Below, piece by piece: positions 54,056 to 63,440 of a DNA stretch of 64,000 nucleotides. The stretch comes from an uncultured Colwellia sp. (GTDB lineage Bacteria > Pseudomonadota > Gammaproteobacteria > Enterobacterales > Alteromonadaceae): NCBI GenBank assembly GCA_913062815.1, contig CAJXWZ010000021.1:32036-96035 (forward strand). Direction: 5' to 3'. The translations under genes and the position numbers were made by a program. Position 1 is the first letter of the stretch, and each line of letters starts with the position of its first letter. The notes under the pieces were generated by a model. The model searched no databases and was not told the DNA's origin. It saw nothing but the letters and a program-made list of their open reading frames with translations.

Positions 54056-56077
54056 ATGACTAAATTTAATAAAATTTTAATTGCTAATCGTGGTGAAATT
54101 GCTGTTCGAGTTATTCAAACTGCACGTGAATTAGGGTATAGAACTGTTGCGGTTTATAGTGACGCAGATGCGAACGCATTATTTGTCCATGAGGCAGATC
54201 AAGCCGTTCACATCGGTGCTTCTAATGTCGCTGAGTCTTATTTATCACCAGAAAAAATTATTAACGCTGCAAAAATAACAGGTGCTCAAGCAATACATCC
54301 AGGTTATGGTTTCTTATCTGAAAATGCTGATTTTTCTAAAGCGTGTTCCGATGCCGGACTTACCTTTATTGGCCCCGATGCCAGTGCGATAGAGCTGATG
54401 GGCAGTAAACGACTGTCTAAAATAGCAATGATAGAAGCGGGTGTTCCTTGTATCAAAGGTTATCAAGGTGCGGATCAATCTCTTGATGTTTTAGCTAAAA
54501 ATGCAAAAGAAATAGGCTTTCCGCTTATGGTTAAAGCGTCTGCTGGTGGTGGTGGCCGAGGCATGCGTTTAGTCTTGGAAGAAAAAAGTTTACTTGAAAA
54601 CATTAAAACAGCACGCTCTGAAGCGCAAACTGCTTTTGGTAGTAGTGAGTTAATTTTAGAGCAGGCTATTATAGAGCCTAGACACATTGAAATTCAGGTG
54701 TTTGCTGACAACTTTGGCAATGTTGTGCATTTAGGTGAACGAGATTGCTCTATCCAGCGCCGCCATCAAAAAGTCGTTGAAGAAGCGCCTTCTCCCTTTG
54801 TCAATGAGGAACTCCGTCAAAAAATGGGGCAGGCAGCTGTTGACGCAGCCAAATCTTGTCAATATAAAGGCGCAGGTACGGTCGAATTTTTAGTTGATAA
54901 AAATAATAACTTTTTCTTTTTAGAAATGAATACACGGCTGCAAGTAGAACACCCAGTTACTGAGCTGATCACGGGGCTAGATCTAGTTCAATGGCAGCTT
55001 ATTGTGGCTAGTGGTGAAAAACTACCTTTATCTCAAGATCAAATAACGTTAACGGGACATGCCGTTGAAGTTCGTTTATATGCTGAAGATCCACGCAATA
55101 ATTTCATGCCTCAAACCGGCACAATATTAGATTGGAACACTCCTGAAAATAAAAACAGAGCAGGTGTTCGCATTGATCAAGGTATTCAAAAAGGGCAGGT
55201 AGTGAGTCAATTTTATGACCCTATGCTAGCTAAAATTATCGCTTATGGAGAAAATCGTGATGTAGCGATAAGGCGTTTAATCTCAGCGGTTCAAGACACT
55301 ACCTTACTTGGCGTTAATAACAATAAGTTATTTTTGAAAAATATATTGAGTCACGACGTTTTTGCGCAAGGCGATGCAACCACTGCTTTTATTGAGCAAC
55401 ATTTTTCTGATGACTTTAGCATGGCTCAAGATAAGCCAAGTGTAAAAACCCTAGCAAGGGCTGCCGTATTATTTTATAAACAGCATTTATTAGCGAGTCA
55501 ATCATCTAATAAAGCCGACTGGACTAGTTCAGCACCCTTCTATTATGCCTTAAAATTATCATTTAATGATGAGATACAGATATTACATTTGTCAACTGAG
55601 CCGTTTGACAGTGGTAAATTTCAAGTTAGGGTAAATGAAGACATAATTGAAATAATCGATTTAGATGCTCAACTTAATACGACTCAAGGAACATGTGTTT
55701 TTCTGGAAGAAAATATTCGTAGCACCTATCACTATATATTTGATGAACAACGATTATATTTAGATGATGGCTTAGGACATTTTTCTTTTGATAACGTATC
55801 TAATGAACCAGCTGATTTTGAGCACAATGAAGGTAATGGTCAAATTAAGGCATCCATGGATGGTGCTATTGTTGATGTGTTAACCGAAGTTGGTCAAGCT
55901 GTTACTAAAGGGCAAACGTTAATTGTTTTAGAAGCAATGAAAATGGAACATCAACTAAAATCAATGGTTGATGGTATCGTTGAATCGATTAGCATTGAAA
56001 AAGGTCAGCAAGTTAAATCTAAGCAAACATTACTCAATATTTCACAAGAACAACAAACACTTACAGCCAAAAAATAG
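54056..56077 (+). CDS. atuF: acyl-CoA carboxylase alpha subunit, biotin carboxylase and carrier (AtuF/LiuD type)
   Basis: 673 residues. The biotin carboxylase part covers about the first 450: ILIANRGEIAVRVIQTARELG, ATP-grasp VKASAGGGGRGMRL, ERDCSIQRRHQKVVEEAPSP and FLEMNTRLQVEHPVTE. The C-terminal biotin carrier has the lysine motif LEAMKMEHQ near residue 630. It charges biotin with CO2 and passes it to the beta subunit at 51583. Length and single-chain layout match GCCase/MCCase alpha subunits. Confidence 0.9.
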   Translation: MTKFNKILIANRGEIAVRVIQTARELGYRTVAVYSDADANALFVHEADQAVHIGASNVAESYLSPEKIINAAKITGAQAIHPGYGFLSENADFSKACSDAGLTFIGPDASAIELMGSKRLSKIAMIEAGVPCIKGYQGADQSLDVLAKNAKEIGFPLMVKASAGGGGRGMRLVLEEKSLLENIKTARSEAQTAFGSSELILEQAIIEPRHIEIQVFADNFGNVVHLGERDCSIQRRHQKVVEEAPSPFVNEELRQKMGQAAVDAAKSCQYKGAGTVEFLVDKNNNFFFLEMNTRLQVEHPVTELITGLDLVQWQLIVASGEKLPLSQDQITLTGHAVEVRLYAEDPRNNFMPQTGTILDWNTPENKNRAGVRIDQGIQKGQVVSQFYDPMLAKIIAYGENRDVAIRRLISAVQDTTLLGVNNNKLFLKNILSHDVFAQGDATTAFIEQHFSDDFSMAQDKPSVKTLARAAVLFYKQHLLASQSSNKADWTSSAPFYYALKLSFNDEIQILHLSTEPFDSGKFQVRVNEDIIEIIDLDAQLNTTQGTCVFLEENIRSTYHYIFDEQRLYLDDGLGHFSFDNVSNEPADFEHNEGNGQIKASMDGAIVDVLTEVGQAVTKGQTLIVLEAMKMEHQLKSMVDGIVESISIEKGQQVKSKQTLLNISQEQQTLTAKK

Positions 56078-56087
56078 GGAGGTATTT

Positions 56088-57881
56088 ATGACAAGTAAGC
56101 AAGTAAGAATAGGTTGTGCTTCAGCATTTTACGGTGATAGCCAATTATCTGCACGTCAGCTCGTTGATTTAGGCGATATACAATATTTAGTGTTTGATTA
56201 TTTAGCTGAAGTAACCATGGCTATTTTATCTCAAGCGAAAGAAAAAAATGAAAATTATGGTTATGCTGTTGATTTTGTCACGGTAGCAATGAAAGATGTT
56301 TTAGCTGATTGTGCTAAAAAAGGTATAAAAGTTATCGCTAATGCAGGTGGAGTTAATGTACCTAGTTGTATATCTGCATTACAGAGCCTTTGTAAAGAAT
56401 TAGATATTTCATTAAACATTGCTGGAGTTTACGGTGATGACTTATCATGCAGAGTCGATGAATTATCCCATGAACAATTAACTGAGAACCAAAGTGGTGC
56501 ACCTTTACCTAAAAAATTAGCAAGTATTAATGCTTATTTAGGAGCACAGCCTATTGCTGACGCGCTTGCTGCGGGGGCTGATGTAATCGTAACGGGTAGA
56601 GTGGTTGATAGTGCTGTTATGTTAGCGCCACTTATTCATGAGTTTGGCTGGAAAGCCACTGATTATGATAAATTATCGCAAGGTGCGTTAGTTGGCCATG
56701 TACTTGAATGTGGCGCACAGTGTACAGGTGGTAACTTTACCGATTGGCATTTAGTGCCTGATTTTTCGAATATGAGTTATCCTATAGCTGAGGTCAGTTC
56801 GAATGGAGATTTTATTGTATGTATTCCTCCAACCACAGGGGGAATGGTGTCAGTGGCAACTGTTGCCGAACAAATTGTTTATGAAATAGGCGACCCTGCA
56901 AACTATTTATTACCTGATGTTGCTTGTGATTGGAGCAATGTTAAACTTGAGCAAGTAGGTGAAAATCAAGTAAAAGTACAAGGAGCAAAAGGACGCTCTC
57001 CGGGTGGTAAATATAAAGTATGCGCTACTTATATTGACGGTTATCGCTTAATGGGAACCTTTTATATTGCGGGTTTAAGGGCGGCAGATAAAGCCAGAGC
57101 TAATTTAAATGCTTGGGTGAAACGAACAGAGAATTATTATCTTGAAAATGATTTAGGAAAATATGAGCAAGTCAGTATTGAAATTGTTGGAGCAGAAGAT
57201 ACTTATGGGCCACACAAGCAAAATATTGCCCCTCGTGAAGTGATGGCTAAATACGGCTTGCATCATCAAAACCGTAAAGCATTAACGTTTGCTTCGGCTG
57301 AGCTTGCTTATTTGGCAACATCAGCGTCACCGGGAATGACCGCTTTTGGTATATCTAGAACTAAGCCTTTGCCCTTAATGCGTGTTCATTCTACCTTGAT
57401 AGACAAAACACAACTTCCAGTGATCGTGCAATTAAATGAAAATGTAATCATCAATAAAATCTATTTGAGTGAAGCTGATTCTGCTAGTGAAAAACCCGCA
57501 ACATTTGAGTTTTCATCAGAAGAATTGAAACAGGCAACCCCACAGGCTGACTGGCAAGAGGTGATATTAGAAAAGCTTGCTTATGCCCGTAGTGGTGATA
57601 AAGGTGATAATGCCAATATAGGCGTTATTGCTAGAAAACCTGAATATTTAGCACTGCTATCTCAACAACTTACTGCTGACGTTATTGCTAATTACTTTGC
57701 TCATACCATTAAAGGAGAGGTGACACGTTATGAAGTACCAGGATTTAATGCGCTTAACTTTTTTATAACGAAAGCACTTGGTGGTGGAGGAACCGCGTCT
57801 GTTCAAATAGATTCACAAGCTAAAACGTTTGCGCAGATGTTGTTATCTATAAAGATTAAAGTGCCAAACCAGTTGGTTTGA
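56088..57881 (+). CDS. atuA: acyclic terpene utilisation family protein AtuA
   Basis: From the ATG at 56088, with GGGAGG 7 bp upstream, 597 residues. The N-terminal AtuA (DUF1446) domain covers about residues 5-450: VRIGCASAFYGDSQLSARQLVD, IQYLVFDYLAEVTMAIL, GGVNVPSCISALQ, ALAAGADVIVTGRVVDSA. A C-terminal ferredoxin-fold domain follows: LEKLAYARSGDKGDNANIGVIAR, then TRYEVPGFNALNFFITKALGGGGTAS. AtuA is needed for citronellol/geraniol use in Pseudomonas, but its reaction is not settled. It is the marker gene that sets this cluster apart from a leucine (liu) operon. Last gene of the cluster. Confidence 0.9.
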   Translation: MTSKQVRIGCASAFYGDSQLSARQLVDLGDIQYLVFDYLAEVTMAILSQAKEKNENYGYAVDFVTVAMKDVLADCAKKGIKVIANAGGVNVPSCISALQSLCKELDISLNIAGVYGDDLSCRVDELSHEQLTENQSGAPLPKKLASINAYLGAQPIADALAAGADVIVTGRVVDSAVMLAPLIHEFGWKATDYDKLSQGALVGHVLECGAQCTGGNFTDWHLVPDFSNMSYPIAEVSSNGDFIVCIPPTTGGMVSVATVAEQIVYEIGDPANYLLPDVACDWSNVKLEQVGENQVKVQGAKGRSPGGKYKVCATYIDGYRLMGTFYIAGLRAADKARANLNAWVKRTENYYLENDLGKYEQVSIEIVGAEDTYGPHKQNIAPREVMAKYGLHHQNRKALTFASAELAYLATSASPGMTAFGISRTKPLPLMRVHSTLIDKTQLPVIVQLNENVIINKIYLSEADSASEKPATFEFSSEELKQATPQADWQEVILEKLAYARSGDKGDNANIGVIARKPEYLALLSQQLTADVIANYFAHTIKGEVTRYEVPGFNALNFFITKALGGGGTASVQIDSQAKTFAQMLLSIKIKVPNQLV

Positions 57882-57961
57882 TAACAGGCTGTTTGTTGTT
57901 ATGTAATGTTTTTTTACCCATAAATATCTGTTATGTTAGTTTATCAATGTAATATACTTGC

Positions 57962-58012
57962 TCCACTTGAAGATGCAGGATTCAGCTGGAATTATAAAGA
58001 CCTTCAAGTGGA
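57962..58012. repeat. 51-bp inverted repeat, possible mobile-element remnant
   Basis: TCCACTTGAAG and CTTCAAGTGGA are perfect 11-bp arms around a 29-base spacer that starts ATGCAGGATTCAGCTGG. It lies just before the solute-binding protein gene and after the atuA stop. It could be a bidirectional terminator-like hairpin or the scar of a small inverted-repeat element; no target duplication was found. Confidence 0.6.
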
Positions 58013-58041
58013 ACAAATATAGGTTTTTTTAAAGGGAAAAC

Positions 58042-58923
58042 ATGAAAAAAATCATTATATTTTTGACTATTATTATATTTGTTTGCAGTTGTTCAAAACC
58101 TGAATCGGAACAAGTATTAAAAATTTCAACTACGTCATGGATTGGTTATAGCCCACTATATTATGCCAAAGAAAAAGGCTGGCTTGATGATGCGAATATT
58201 AAATTGGTTAATGCGGTATCATTAAGCGAAAATATGTACCTATATCAAGCAGGACATTCTGATGCTTTTTGTGGTACACAATATGAATATTCTGTATTAA
58301 AAAAACAGCAACCTAACCTTATTCCCCTAATGTTATTTGATCGCTCTAACGGTGGCGACCTTATTATGAGTAACCGTAGTATTGATGAACTTAAAAGTGG
58401 CAATAAGCCTATTAATGCTTACCTTGAAATGGACTCTATTAATTTTATTTTATTAAATGACTTTATAAAAACACATCACATAGATGAACAGCGTATACAT
58501 TATATCAATAGAGACCAAGTTGAAATTTCTGTATTAACGAATGCAAGCCCCAACGAACAAGTTATTATAGTGACCTACATACCGTTTGATATTTCGTTAA
58601 GAAAAAATGGTTTTAAAGAAATATCATCAACAAAATATGGGCTAGATTTATTAGTGATTGATGGCTTATACGCACCCAAAACAACATTTGTAAAGCATGA
58701 AAAACAGTTTAAAAAATTAAAAGAATTTAGTGATAAAGCCATTACAGCATTACAAAATCATCCCCATGAATTTTATAAAATAGTTAAACCTTATATAGGC
58801 TCGTTAAATTACCAAGAGTTTAATGACAACTTGGGAGATATTGTTTGGATAAACAAAAAGTTAACTAAGCTATTAAAAGCAAGAATCCGCCAAGCATCTT
58901 TACCAATAAAAGATATTTTATGA
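58042..58923 (+). CDS. ABC-type solute-binding lipoprotein (NMT1/SsuA-like)
   Basis: 293 residues. Lipoprotein signal MKKIIIFLTIIIFVCS, then Cys17. The fold is that of periplasmic nitrate/taurine/thiamine-precursor binders: ISTTSWIGYSPLYYAKEKGWLDDANIKLV, then MYLYQAGHSDAFCGTQYEY and NLIPLMLFDRSNGGDLIMS. No permease or ATPase gene lies nearby. It overlaps the membrane GGDEF-EAL gene by 4 nt (ATGA). The two are thus made together, which points to ligand sensing rather than transport. Confidence 0.87.
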   Translation: MKKIIIFLTIIIFVCSCSKPESEQVLKISTTSWIGYSPLYYAKEKGWLDDANIKLVNAVSLSENMYLYQAGHSDAFCGTQYEYSVLKKQQPNLIPLMLFDRSNGGDLIMSNRSIDELKSGNKPINAYLEMDSINFILLNDFIKTHHIDEQRIHYINRDQVEISVLTNASPNEQVIIVTYIPFDISLRKNGFKEISSTKYGLDLLVIDGLYAPKTTFVKHEKQFKKLKEFSDKAITALQNHPHEFYKIVKPYIGSLNYQEFNDNLGDIVWINKKLTKLLKARIRQASLPIKDIL

Positions 58924-60939
58924 AATTTACTATAAAACAATTTATATTTACTCTTTTATTGATTTCATTAACTGGGCTGTATTTAGCTTTTAGTCATTAT
59001 TATCATTCTCAACGTGCGCTTACTGCTCAAGTTATAATTAGTAGTATTCAAAATGAGTTATCAGAACTGTCATATCTTTTATCAAAACACCTTCGCAAAG
59101 AACCCATTACAACAACACGTTCTTTGATTGATAGAAATGTGGCAAGTAACCCTTATATTAGTGCTATTGCTATTTTCAATGATGACAAACTACTACTGAC
59201 AACTGATCAAAATTCAAAAAGCATATCTCCTAGTCATTTGTATAATACGAGTCATGATGGTGATGTTTATACAGCTTTAAATAATAAAAAGGCTTTTGAA
59301 GAAACTATTCGATATTACCAAGGAAACAAATTAAAAAACTACACATTAATTTTTTATATTGATCATTTTTATATTTCAAATATTTTCAGAAAAGCGCTTA
59401 ATCAGTCGTTATTATTGTTTTTTTTAGTGCCTATTATTGCCGCTGCCTTTATATGGTTTTTTGTTAATAAACTGGTCAATAAACCTTTAGAATTAATGCG
59501 CCAATATGCTTATTATCAAAGTGCTATTCCAGCCCCATTTAAAATAAAAGAAATTGAGTATATTCGTGCTTCTATGGTACAAACATTTTCTCGTTTAGAG
59601 CAAGAGAGAAAAGATCTCTATAACCTTTCAATTATCGACCCTTTAAGTGGTGTAGCAAATCGATATTATTTAGAAGAAAGAGTTCGACAAATTATTTCAG
59701 AATCACAACGTAGTAATCAAGAATTTGCCTTACTTTTTTTAGATTTAGATCATTTTAAAATTGTTAATGATTCACTAGGGCATGATGTTGGTGACGAATT
59801 ACTCAAAAGTATTGCTGGTACTATTCAAGAAGTATTGAGAATTAATGACGTTGTTGCTCGTATTGGCGGAGATGAATTTGTTATTGTAATAACGCATTAT
59901 AAAGATGAAACAGAGCTTATTGAAATTATAGAGCGTATTCAGCAAAAATTGGCTACGCCGTGGTGTATAAAAACCTACCCAATTGAAATAACCAGCAGTG
60001 TTGGCATAGCCCTCTACCCTAAAGATGGTAACAATATGCTTTCATTAATGAAATATGCTTTCATTAATGAAATATGCTGATATAGCCATGTATAAAGCAA
60101 AAAATAAAGGTAGAAGAGGTTATTACTTTTTTACCGAAGCGTTAAATATTCAAACACAAGAATATATTGAATTAACTAAAGCAATGCCTTTAGCATTAAA
60201 ACAAGATGAATATCAGCTTTATTATCAACCTCAAAATGATATAAAAACAGGGGATATTGTTGGGGCAGAAGCTTTAATACGCTGGCATCATCCTACAAAT
60301 GGTTTGATAGCACCATACAAGTTTATTCCTATTGCGGAAAACAATGGTTTTATTGTAGAACTAGGGACGTGGATTCTTGAAATGGCAATTAAACAAAAGC
60401 ATGCATGGGAAACACGGGGTATTCATATTAAACTTGCTATTAATGTGGCTGTAAAACAAATTCAAGATATTAATTTTGTTACCCATTTACAAAGTTTATT
60501 AGAACAGTATCAAGTAGATCCAACTAACATAGTGTTAGAAATAACCGAATATGTTTTTCTACATAATAATGATTTAGTTCTAAATACTTTTCGGAAGATA
60601 AAGGCATTAGGGGTGAAAATATCACTAGATGATTTTGGTACAGGCTATTCATCGCTGTCTTATTTAAAAACATTTCCTATAGATATTTTAAAAATAGATA
60701 AGGTTTTTTTAGATGACTATAATAGTAATGATGGCCTTATATTTATAGAAACTATTATCACTATGGCACATACCTTGAAATTATCGGTTGTTGCCGAAGG
60801 TGTAGAAATTCAAGAGCAAGTGAACTGTTTACGACAATTAAACTGTGACTCTTATCAAGGTTATTTGTGCAGTAAACCCGTAACTATAAATGAGTTTAAC
60901 TCTATGTATAACAGACTAAATAAAGTTAGTAGCACATAA
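58920..60939 (+). pseudogene. membrane GGDEF-EAL c-di-GMP protein, frameshifted by tandem duplication
   Basis: The first part (58920-60080) encodes two membrane helices (FIFTLLLISLTGLYLAFS; LLLFFLVPIIAAAFIWFFVN) around a periplasmic domain of about 140 residues, and a GGDEF domain with active site ARIGGDEFVIV. Near its end the frame is shifted by a 19-bp tandem duplication (60036-60073) and stops. The EAL domain is in the next frame to 60939: VGAEALIRWHHP, LEITEYVF, LDDFGTGYSSLSYLKTFPIDILKIDK. Removing one repeat copy joins MLSLMKYADIAMYKAKNKGRRGYYFF. As it stands a GGDEF-only protein is made, perhaps with separate re-initiation of the EAL part at 60055. Confidence 0.88.
60036..60073. repeat. 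19-bp perfect tandem duplication inside the GGDEF-EAL gene
   Basis: ATGCTTTCATTAATGAAAT is present twice in a row. Each copy holds the 14-bp palindrome TTTCATTAATGAAA. 19 is not a multiple of three, so the duplication breaks the frame. Loss of one copy would restore the full protein, which makes it a possible slippage switch. Confidence 0.93.
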
Positions 60940-60972
60940 CGCTATCGTTTTAGAAAGTTGTGGAGATAGTAT

Positions 60973-63084
60973 ATGAATATAGAAGATGGAATTTTAGAAC
61001 ATATAACAAATGAAGTTTATATTTTTGATATAAATACATTTAAGTTTATTTATATTAACAAAAGCGCACAGATTAACTTGGGTTATTCTAAGAAAGAGAT
61101 TAAAAAGTTTACAGCAGACAAGTTGAACTTAAAGGTATCTAAAGAAAACTTTACTAAATCAGTAGGTTTACCTTTAATTAATAATGAAGTAAACAGTATT
61201 TTACTTTCAACCACACTACAACGTAAAGATAAAACCTGTTATGAAGTTGAATTATCGTTACTAAAAACAGTTTATGAAGGCAGGGTTGCCTATGTGGCCA
61301 TTGCGCTTGACTTAACTGAACAAATTAATATGAAAAAAACGCTGGCTAGTCAAGCTGAAACATTAAGGAAATTAACACATTATGTGCCAGGTACACTTTA
61401 CCAATTTAAACTTTATCCTGATGGTCGTTCGTCTTTTCCATACGCCAGTGAAAATATATATGATCTTTACGAAGTAAATGCTGAGAGTCTTATGCAAAAT
61501 GCCATAGAAGGTTTTGTACGTCATCACCCTGATGACGAAAAAAAGATTTATGATACAATTCAAAAATCAGCTCAAACAATGGATGAGTGGTCGTGTGAAT
61601 ACAGGGTTAATTTACCGAATAAAGGGCTACGTTGGTTAGAAGGGCATTCAACACCAGAAAAATTAGCCGATGATAGTGTTTTATGGCATGGATATCTTAT
61701 GGATATAACAGAGCGTAAAGCAACTGAAAAATTATTACTAAAGCAGCAAACAGTACTCCAACAACAAGCATATTATGATTCACTTACAGGCCTTGCGAAC
61801 CGACGGCTTTTACTTGATAGATTAGGTAAAGCAATACAAAAAGGTACACGTCATACCTCCAAACTAGCCCTGTTATTTATTGATCTCGACAATTTTAAAG
61901 AAATTAATGACTCTTTAGGTCATGATGCAGGCGATAAAGTATTAATTGAGATCACATCTATATTAACAGCTATTATTAGATCCGAAGATACCATTGCAAG
62001 GCTTGGAGGTGACGAATTTACTATTCTTTTAGAAAATATTACCAATACTGAAAGTGTTGCAACGGTATGTAATAAAATACTGCAAAAGCTAGCTCATCCT
62101 ATAAAAATTGATGGAAGCGAGTTATATATTTCATGCAGTATTGGCATAAGTTTATTTCCAGACGACGGCATAAAAGTTCACGATCTTTTAAAATATGCAG
62201 ATTCTGCAATGTATAAAGCTAAAAGAGAAGGAAAGAATAACTTTCAGTTTTATGATACCAAACTGACAGAGCTAGCGACCGAGCGAGTTATTATGGAGAC
62301 AGGATTACGATTAGCCATTAAAAATAAGGAATTAGAAGTTTATTATCAGCCTCAAGTTGATGGTCGCACGGATAAATTGATTGGGATAGAAGCACTTGTA
62401 CGTTGGAATCACCCAACGATGGGGCTTGTACCTCCTGCTAAGTTTATACCAATTGCAGAAGCCACACCGCTTATTATAGACTTAGACAGGTTTGTTATGG
62501 AGCAAGCCATGACACAAGTTGCACACTGGTATGAAAAAGGGCTAAACCCAGGGGGACTAGCGCTCAACTTATCTGTTAAACAAATACAACAAAAAGATTA
62601 CATTTCATCTATTCAATTGTTAATGAAAAAAATAAAATTTAAACCCTACTGGTTAGAGCTAGAAGTAACAGAAGGGCAGATTATGACTAACCCAAAGAAA
62701 GCGATAAAAACACTTCAAAAGATAAGAAACTTAGGGATAGACTTAGCTATAGATGATTTTGGAACAGGTTATTCATCATTATCATACTTAAAAAAATTAC
62801 CAATAAATAAGCTTAAAATTGATAGAGAATTTATTAAAAACTTACCCGAAAGTAAAGAAGATGCAGCCATTACACAAGGAATAATTATCCTTACTAAAAT
62901 TTTAAATTTAGACGTTATAGCAGAAGGCGTAGAAACAGAAGAACAAAAAAACTTTTTAATAGAGGGGGGGTGTAATGCTATTCAAGGCTATTTATATTCT
63001 AAACCTGTTACTGCGGTCGAATTGGAGGTTATTTTACAAAATGGATGTAGAATGCAATCTAATTCAAGGCAAAGAGTATATTGA
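60973..63084 (+). CDS. PAS-GGDEF-EAL c-di-GMP signalling protein
   Basis: 703 residues, no membrane segment. A PAS domain (about 1-115; VYIFDINTFKFIYINKSAQINLGYSKKEI), a second PAS with PAC (about 130-255; GLRWLEGHSTPEKL, then GYLMDITERK), a GGDEF domain (active site ARLGGDEFTILLE; upstream FIDLDNFKEINDSLGHDAGD) and an EAL domain (IEALVRWNHP, LELEVTEGQIM, DDFGTGYSSLSYLKKLPINKLKIDREFIKNL, AEGVETEEQKNFL). Both catalytic sites look intact. It follows the frameshifted GGDEF-EAL gene by 33 bp with a GGAGAT site, so it is in the same transcription unit. Confidence 0.92.
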   Translation: MNIEDGILEHITNEVYIFDINTFKFIYINKSAQINLGYSKKEIKKFTADKLNLKVSKENFTKSVGLPLINNEVNSILLSTTLQRKDKTCYEVELSLLKTVYEGRVAYVAIALDLTEQINMKKTLASQAETLRKLTHYVPGTLYQFKLYPDGRSSFPYASENIYDLYEVNAESLMQNAIEGFVRHHPDDEKKIYDTIQKSAQTMDEWSCEYRVNLPNKGLRWLEGHSTPEKLADDSVLWHGYLMDITERKATEKLLLKQQTVLQQQAYYDSLTGLANRRLLLDRLGKAIQKGTRHTSKLALLFIDLDNFKEINDSLGHDAGDKVLIEITSILTAIIRSEDTIARLGGDEFTILLENITNTESVATVCNKILQKLAHPIKIDGSELYISCSIGISLFPDDGIKVHDLLKYADSAMYKAKREGKNNFQFYDTKLTELATERVIMETGLRLAIKNKELEVYYQPQVDGRTDKLIGIEALVRWNHPTMGLVPPAKFIPIAEATPLIIDLDRFVMEQAMTQVAHWYEKGLNPGGLALNLSVKQIQQKDYISSIQLLMKKIKFKPYWLELEVTEGQIMTNPKKAIKTLQKIRNLGIDLAIDDFGTGYSSLSYLKKLPINKLKIDREFIKNLPESKEDAAITQGIIILTKILNLDVIAEGVETEEQKNFLIEGGCNAIQGYLYSKPVTAVELEVILQNGCRMQSNSRQRVY

Positions 63085-63440
63085 AACTTACAAGCTAGTA
63101 TTAATTTCACCTGTAGGTCGTATATGGACTCCTCAGGAAAGCAAGTTGTTTTCCTGATTAACGTTGTTAATTATTGAATACTTTTCAAATAAAGACCTTT
63201 AAAAACAGGGTGACAGTTAAGTATTAGCGTGCGTATATTCGGTCTAATCATGGAGAGTTACTCCTGACCTGTACGGCTATTGGCCGTGAACTCAACCTCC
63301 TTATCGGATTTTCGGCTTTAAAAGCCTCCAACCTACTCAGGTTTTGATTGAGCCGCTTACTCTACTGTTTTCCGTTGTTTACTCTTTGCTAATTATAAGA
63401 TGGGTATTTTCAACACTTCAGGTTTTTGAATTCGTTTTTA
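63085..63440. other. non-coding 3' end of IS110-family element; candidate guide-RNA region
   Basis: 356 bp without a convincing gene between the GGDEF-EAL stop and the transposase stop. From about 63200 on it is richer in G+C and holds several small hairpins: GGAG-AGTTA-CTCC, ACGGC-TATTG-GCCGT and GGCTT-TAA-AAGCC. IS110/IS1111 elements carry a structured RNA in their long non-coding end; here the long end lies downstream of the transposase, as in the IS1111 subgroup. The outer boundary of the element is not defined. Confidence 0.4.

Noticed and set aside
51583..56077. Leucine degradation (liu) operon
   Set aside because: Sequence alone does not separate Liu from Atu carboxylases, but AtuA follows in the same operon, and HMG-CoA lyase and isovaleryl-CoA-specific context are absent. 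Kept as an alternative.
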